Source of the DNA: Climacteris rufus
Taxonomy: Eukaryota > Chordata > Aves > Passeriformes > Climacteridae
Reading direction: 5' to 3'
Length of the DNA stretch: 64,000 bases
NCBI GenBank assembly: GCA_013398175.1
Contig: VZRZ01004300.1
Location: forward strand, 1,296,231-1,360,230
Shown here: positions 59,501 through 64,000 of the stretch, piece after piece
Layout of the letters: every line of letters starts with the position of its first letter
Position numbering within the stretch: position 1 is the first letter of the stretch
Made by a program: the position numbers and the translations under genes
Notes under the pieces: model-generated
Told to the model about the DNA's origin: nothing
Database searches by the model: none
The model's input: the letters and a program-made list of their open reading frames with translations, nothing else

Positions 59501-62500
59501 ATCTCCAGGACAAGCAAAATGTGTTAAATTAAATCCAGCAGTACTGCACATCTAAAGATATGGTTTGCAAAACTTTCAGGCTGATGAGTAAGCACTCAGA
59601 TTAGTGCCAAGCAGTACATCACTACAGAACCCCAATTTCTAATGCATTACATACAAAAAAACCCCTGCCAGCTGCAGATCCAACTGAGTATTGATGATAT
59701 CAGATTTGTCTCTATCTATACACACAGGTCTTTCCCCACTTCATTTGGTATCCTTATCCCCACGGTAGAAATAAGAGCAGTGGGGGACAGAGCCCTCAGA
59801 GCAGCCCAAGACAGCTGGTCCTACATCCTAGCTGCAGAAAGGATTGGCAGGGCTCCCCCTGTCTTCCTCCCAGCCAGCAACTGTCCTTCTCTAAGAGTGG
59901 AAGCTGTTGGGAGTAGAAGAGAGCATTGTGCTGGAGCAGGAATTACACAGCCTAGGGAAACAGGGGGAAAGGAAATGGCTTTACAAGTATGCTGCTATGA
60001 TGCCACCTTCCACATGGGTGAAGTCCTGAACTTCCAAAAGACTGGCTGAATAGCAGAGGGGAAGTGACAAAAATCTCAATGACACCCTGAAAACTCACTG
60101 GACCCTGTGCTGGAAAAATGGGTAAAAGCATCACAATCCATGGTAGCATTCTGGAATTTTGTTTTGTTTTGTTTATCTTTTTTTGGTATCAGTATTGTGA
60201 AGAATTTCTGTAGTAACAGGAGGTGCAAATTGTCCCTAGCAATCAGAATTGCCCACATCTGTAAGAAGATATAAGAATCTCTAAGAAGACACTTGTTGGC
60301 AGTCCTTTGTGCAGCATCCCATTGTGGGCTACTGTCCTGCACAGCATGTCCAGCCAGCACCAGCAGTACAGTGGAGTGAAGCTGCACCCACGCTCCTCTT
60401 GCTTTCTGCTCAGCCCACTGCAACCCTGGGAAAGCACAGAAGCCAAATAAGCCAGCTGTGCTCCAGCAAAAGAACACACAGCCACCCTTCCCCGTGAGCC
60501 TCACCACAGCAGATGCTGTGGCTCCAACTCTCTAAAAGCCTAAAGTATCCCAAGAGGTCAGGTGTAAGTTGTCAGAAATGCTTAAGAAGTGGTCCTAGTG
60601 GGTGGCTCTGGCATCAGGAAGGGCCTGTGTACCCCCCAGGAGTACCGTATTCGGGGAGCACTCTTCCGCAACACGCTCTCGGTGTCACTTCCTTTCTCCT
60701 CGGTGGCAGCAGGGTTCCAGTACACACGACATGCTGAGAAGTTGGATGACAGGGACACCTATAAAAAAGGCAAATATGCCTTTGAAATTAGATATACACA
60801 CACACAGTTCGTGTACAACGAAGTCTCTGATGGATTGCAGAAGACCTACTAGAAAATATCTTTTGATAACAGAAGTAATGATATCAGGCCAGAATCAGTT
60901 CATGAGTACATCAGGACTGATCTACTCCCAGCCTGTCCCAGTGCAGCACAAACACTAAGCACTTAAAAAACTGCTTTGTATTTGGAAGAAGGCTCTTTCT
61001 TTCCCTCTCTCATAAATTATTTAATTTACAGCAATGCCTTCTGAAAGTGCTGTGGCTTGCCCACACCAACCAGCATTTTTATGTGCAGACATGTGGCCAG
61101 AGTTCGACAAGCAATCCTCAAAGCCCTAGAGAGAAAGAAATACTATATGAAGGATACAGCACAGATAGAGCCAAAAGACTCATCTTGCCCATGTAATTTT
61201 AAACATTTGCCTGAAAACAGAATGAATTCAGCTGGCAAAAACATCTATTCCAGTCACAAATGACAAACCTTTTGGCATAGATGCAGCTATGAGGTACGGT
61301 TTTTTTTTCCATGCTTCTAGTATCAAAGCCAAGTCCAACAAGCTTTTAAGTCAAACACTGGTTTAACTTAATCTTTACAGAGAAGCAAATGTAGAAGGTA
61401 AAAACTGCTGACAACAAACAAGAATGTGGAGACTTAGTCCCTGTCTCAGAGCTCTAAGACCCCTTTCAAATTATGATACCACTAGCTACAATTATGTACA
61501 GATCTCAATTCTTCCTCAAATCTTACTTGACAATGACAATTTCTTAGGTTTGCCCTTTTTTTGAACTAATCTCATGATCACTTAGGTCTTTTGCCTGTAA
61601 CACTGCTGGTGAGGGACACAAGGAGGTAACAACTCTCACACAGCTGCACAAAGAAAAGACTCTTGGAAAGACATACTTATGTTGGTAAAACCAGGCTGCT
61701 CCATCTGAAAGGGCAAGGCAAAGAGCTTATGTCTGAGTAACAGAAAAAAACGTCATACCAGGACAAACACTATTTGGTTGGCCTAAGCTGCCTTGGCATA
61801 AGAGTGGCAAAGGTCTCCTAAGCCAGGTACAACAGAGGCAAAGCTCTCCTAGTGTGTGCCCCAAAGCCTGGTTTTGCTGCATTCTGCCTCATCAAAAGCA
61901 ATGCAGTAAAACCCCTGCACAGCTCACAACACCCGGGGGAGCTCCTCTGGCACTTCCATGCCAACCTCACAGCATAGTCAGAGCAGATCAGCACAAGCTG
62001 TAGCTCTGGCACTTGCCTTGGAGATTTCCAGCTTGAGATCATAAAATTCTTGACTGACGTCACAGGTAGTCGCCATCTCTAACACAGCTTTATGAATAAG
62101 GCCATTCAAGACTTTGCAGCGCATGTTATCTTCTTTCCTAGTTTTTCGCAGGTCATTTTTCATTAAAAAGTCCAATTTGGTTGGTTTATACACCTTAAAA
62201 AAAACCAAACATCACATTAATCAGTCATTACACACTTGTATTAGGCAACTATATACAGTTTCCTGCACTGTACTGCTTTTAGAATGTCATTATTGCAGCT
62301 GTGAGGGCTTCCTATAGGTCCTGTGTACCAAGTGTTTCAATAAAGACTATTGCTGTTCACAAAATCTTTGACCTTTGTGTAATACACTTGAAGCTTCTTA
62401 AGTTTGTTTTGTATTTTGTAGCAAGTTATGAAGCTCGAGAAATCTGTTTTCTAAAGTACAGCACGTATTGACTGAAAAGCTTCGATTGTTTGCAAAAACA

Positions 62501-64000
62501 AACATGAAAAAAATGTTCATTAAACTAAGCTTGTAGAAGTTTTAATCTGGATCAGTACTCGGGAGTGTGCAAGAAAGCACTGATGTTAAGATCAGTACAG
62601 AAGGGGAAACAGCCACAGGGAGCCAAATGGCTTCTCTCGCTGGAAATCCCTGCATGTCACAGTCAAACTGGAACCCTACTATTTTTTCACAAAATGCTGC
62701 TATTTCTCCATCAGAAGACGCTTTTCCCAAAGTTAGAATCAATGGCAGAAGCACAAGTTTGTTCCTCCTAGCACAGATAAACACACTGCCTTAAGAACTT
62801 GCACTCACCGTTTGCGGTCCCAGGGTAGGGCTGTCATACCAAAACTTCTTTCTTTTGGAAAAAGGAAAGGAAATTAGCCTTATCTTTCAACACCTCAGAG
62901 AAAGAGGGATTCCCTGTGTAATTAAAATTCCACCTGCCTGAAGGCACACTACAACACCCAGGGTTTCATGCAAGTAGCTCTCCCCACAGCAGGGGTGTGG
63001 GGAACAATGCTTCCCATCCACAGCTGAAGCTGCACATAGACGGCAAGGGGGTAGGAAAGAACAACTCTAAGGTTTCTTTAGCTTCATAAAATCGTTAAGG
63101 TTGGAAAACACCGCTAAGATCATCGAGTCCCACCCTTAACCCAGCACGGCCAAGTCTAGCACTGAACTATGTCTCTAAGCACCACTTCTACACGATTTCT
63201 GAATGCTCCCAGGGATGGTGGTTCCTCTGCTTTCCTGGGGAGCCTGTTTCATTGCTTGACCTTTCTTCCATTTCTCCCAATATCCAATCTAAATCTTCCC
63301 TAGTACAGCCATTTCCTCTTGTCCTGTCGCTGGTTGCCTGGGAGAAGAGGACAGCCCCCACCTGGCTTCAGCTCCTTTCAGGCACTTTCAGAGAGCGATA
63401 AGATCTCCCCCGAGCCTCCTTTTCTCCAGGCTAAACACCCCCAGTTCCCTCAGCCGCTCCTCATCAGACTTGTGCTCCAGACCTTTCCCCAGCTCTCCTT
63501 CCTTACTCTGGAGTCATTCCAGCCCCTCGGTATTCTTCTTGCAGTGAGAACTGGACACAGCACTCGAGGTGTGGCCTCACCAGTGCTGAGTACAGGGGGA
63601 CAATCCCTGCCCTGGTCCTGCTGCCCACACTATTGCTGACAGCGGCCAGGATGCCGCCGGCCTTCACGGCCAACTGGGCACACCGGTTCAGCGGCTGCCG
63701 CCCAGCTGAGATCGGCGGTCCCTTGGCAGGACAGCCCTGCAGCGCCGTGACCGGCACAGCCCCGGTCTCTGGAGGCGCTGCCCGTGCGGCGGCCCGGGCT
63801 CGGTGCCTCTCTGCGCGCTCCCGGGGCCGCCCCGAACCCCGCAGCCCCTCTTGCCCCCCTTGCCCCAGCACCCACGGCCCAGCCGACAAGCGCCCGGCCC
63901 GCCCGCGGGCTCCGCTGCCCGCCGGCCCCGCACCTACTTGTTCTTGCGGAGCATTTTCCGCAGCAGGTTCCTGGAGGCGCCCAGGGCGGCGGAGCAGCGC
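56165..64000 (-). CDS. RBFA: RBFA, mitochondrial ribosome-binding factor A
   Basis: Seven minus-strand exons splice in phase into 313 residues; the N-terminal targeting part lies beyond the right edge. Order: 64000-63938, 62851-62809, 62193-62017, 60758-60646, 59457-59373, 57712-57642, 56555-56165. The product matches vertebrate RBFA throughout: KKKFWYDSPTLG, YKPTKLDFLMKND, a VSQEFYDL segment, NFSACRVYW, SQQIVGNVPPVVF, ELLAVADFGPEEE, then an FGIDHELLNKQIMDYKK box and an acidic tail. RBFA has a KH-like fold, binds 12S rRNA near its 3' end in the mitochondrial matrix and helps mature the small ribosomal subunit. The intron after exon 3 starts with GC instead of GT. The gene is upstream of ADNP2 on the same strand, as in mammals. 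Confidence 0.95.
57642..57712 (-). CDS. RBFA: RBFA exon 6
   Basis: Acceptor GTGTTTACAG, donor TTCAAG|gtgggg. 71 bases, VEELLAVADFGPEEEEAASQ then NDS and two bases of a split codon. Confidence 0.93.
57713..59372 (-). other. RBFA: RBFA intron between exons 5 and 6
   Basis: GT-AG intron of 1660 bases. No mobile element or other gene recognised. Confidence 0.8.
59373..59457 (-). CDS. RBFA: RBFA exon 5
   Basis: Acceptor TTTTTGCCAG, donor AAAGAG|gtaatt. Encodes YLLKSQQIVGNVPPVVFIKD and KEAAAVKE, the most conserved core of the KH-like domain. Confidence 0.93.
60646..60758 (-). CDS. RBFA: RBFA exon 4
   Basis: Acceptor TTTTTTATAG, donor ATACG|gtactc (weak donor after the GT). 113 bases encode VSLSSNFSACRVYW, a Glu/Ser-rich piece and SVLRKSAPRIR. 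The opposite strand carries a long open frame here that looks coding but is only its shadow. Confidence 0.9.
60759..62016 (-). other. RBFA: RBFA intron between exons 3 and 4
   Basis: GC-AG intron of 1258 bases without recognisable repeats. The other introns are 59458-60645, 62194-62808, 56556-57641 and 62852-63937; the last carries a CR1. Confidence 0.8.
62015..62016 (-). other. RBFA: Non-canonical GC splice donor in RBFA
   Basis: The intron between exons 3 and 4 starts with GC (AAG|GCAAGT), which otherwise matches the donor consensus perfectly. This is the usual form of functional GC-AG introns. Phase and family alignment leave no GT alternative that keeps the frame. Confidence 0.85.
62017..62193 (-). 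CDS. RBFA: RBFA exon 3
   Basis: 177 bases, phase 0 both ends, 59 residues from VYKPTKLDFLMKNDLRKTRK to LKLEISK. It is followed by AAG|gcaagt, a GC donor. Reading on without splicing would add 12 residues and then a stop, which does not fit the family. Confidence 0.9.
62809..62851 (-). CDS. RBFA: RBFA exon 2
   Basis: A 43-base exon, acceptor TTCCAAAAG, donor AAACG|gtgagt. One base completes the split Lys codon, then KKFWYDSPTLGPQT. Phase with both neighbours agrees with the family sequence. Nearby AG dinucleotides could serve as alternative acceptors. Confidence 0.85.
63085..63690 (-). mobile_element. CR1 LINE 3' fragment in RBFA intron 1
   Basis: Reverse CR1 of the same subfamily type as at 32.05 kb: ggttggaaaacaccgctaag, aagcaccacttctacacgat, tctcccaatatccaatctaa, ttttctccaggctaaacacc, gtgtggcctcaccagtgctg and a final ccggccttcacggccaactg box. 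It ends about 250 bases from RBFA exon 1. Confidence 0.92.
63938..64000 (-). CDS. RBFA: RBFA exon 1 (cut by window edge)
   Basis: Encodes RCSAALGASRNLLRKMLRKN and two bases of the next Lys codon, ending at AACAA|gtaggt. GC-rich. The rest of the exon, with the mitochondrial targeting peptide and promoter, is off the right edge. Confidence 0.85.

Noticed and set aside
60589..60852. Plus-strand frame of 87 codons that looks like a conserved protein (EYRIRGALFRNTL)
   Set aside because: It is the antisense shadow of RBFA exon 4 (60758-60646): the minus strand has splice sites, phase and family match there.
61978..62016. Continuation of the RBFA exon 3 frame into ASARATACADLL and stop
   Set aside because: Intron sequence after the GC donor; the family sequence continues in exon 4 instead.
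62542..62784. Minus-strand frame of 80 codons next to RBFA exon 2
   Set aside because: Inside an RBFA intron whose exons on both sides splice directly to each other in phase.
1..64000. Bacterial-type features: operons, CRISPR arrays, ribosome binding sites, riboswitches
   Set aside because: The window is vertebrate; exon-intron genes and LINE/ERV repeats leave no reason to call these.

Overview
The window is a piece of a bird genome. The evidence is many CR1 LINE fragments with the typical 3' end (ATTCTGTGATTCTG on the sense strand), avian-type endogenous retrovirus LTRs, and compact exons that splice into proteins recognisable as RECK, ADNP2 and RBFA. The LTR types suggest a neoavian bird, perhaps a passerine; that is inference. 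I read three known genes and one unrecognised candidate gene by joining exons at consensus splice sites and checking phase.

Layout: (1) 1-5.9 kb, plus strand: the last three coding exons and 3'UTR of RECK, a GPI-anchored metalloproteinase regulator and WNT7 co-receptor component; the rest of RECK lies to the left. (2) 5.9-18.8 kb: a long non-coding stretch with weak CR1 fragments and microsatellites, between two convergent genes. (3) 20.78-31.9 kb, minus strand: ADNP2, a zinc-finger homeobox nuclear protein. All three coding exons are present and give a 1052-residue protein. Its probable 5'UTR exon and promoter lie at about 39.1 kb, in a CpG-rich region broken by a 599-base assembly gap (38479-39077). 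(4) 39.5-56 kb: a repeat-rich interval with CR1 copies, an inverted pair of retroviral LTR fragments and two other LTR-like pieces. It also holds an unrecognised minus-strand set of three exons (42.06-45.06 kb) with matching splice phases. (5) 56.16-64.0 kb, minus strand: RBFA (mitochondrial ribosome-binding factor A), seven exons, with exon 1 cut by the right edge. One RBFA intron uses a GC donor.

ADNP2 and RBFA are neighbours in the same orientation in mammals (human 18q23), whereas RECK is on human 9p13. Joining a 9p gene to 18q genes is compatible with the avian Z chromosome, which carries segments homologous to human 9, 5 and 18, but a chimeric scaffold cannot be excluded from sequence alone. 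The three genes share no pathway that the window reveals: RECK acts at the cell surface, ADNP2 in chromatin, and RBFA in mitochondrial small-subunit assembly.
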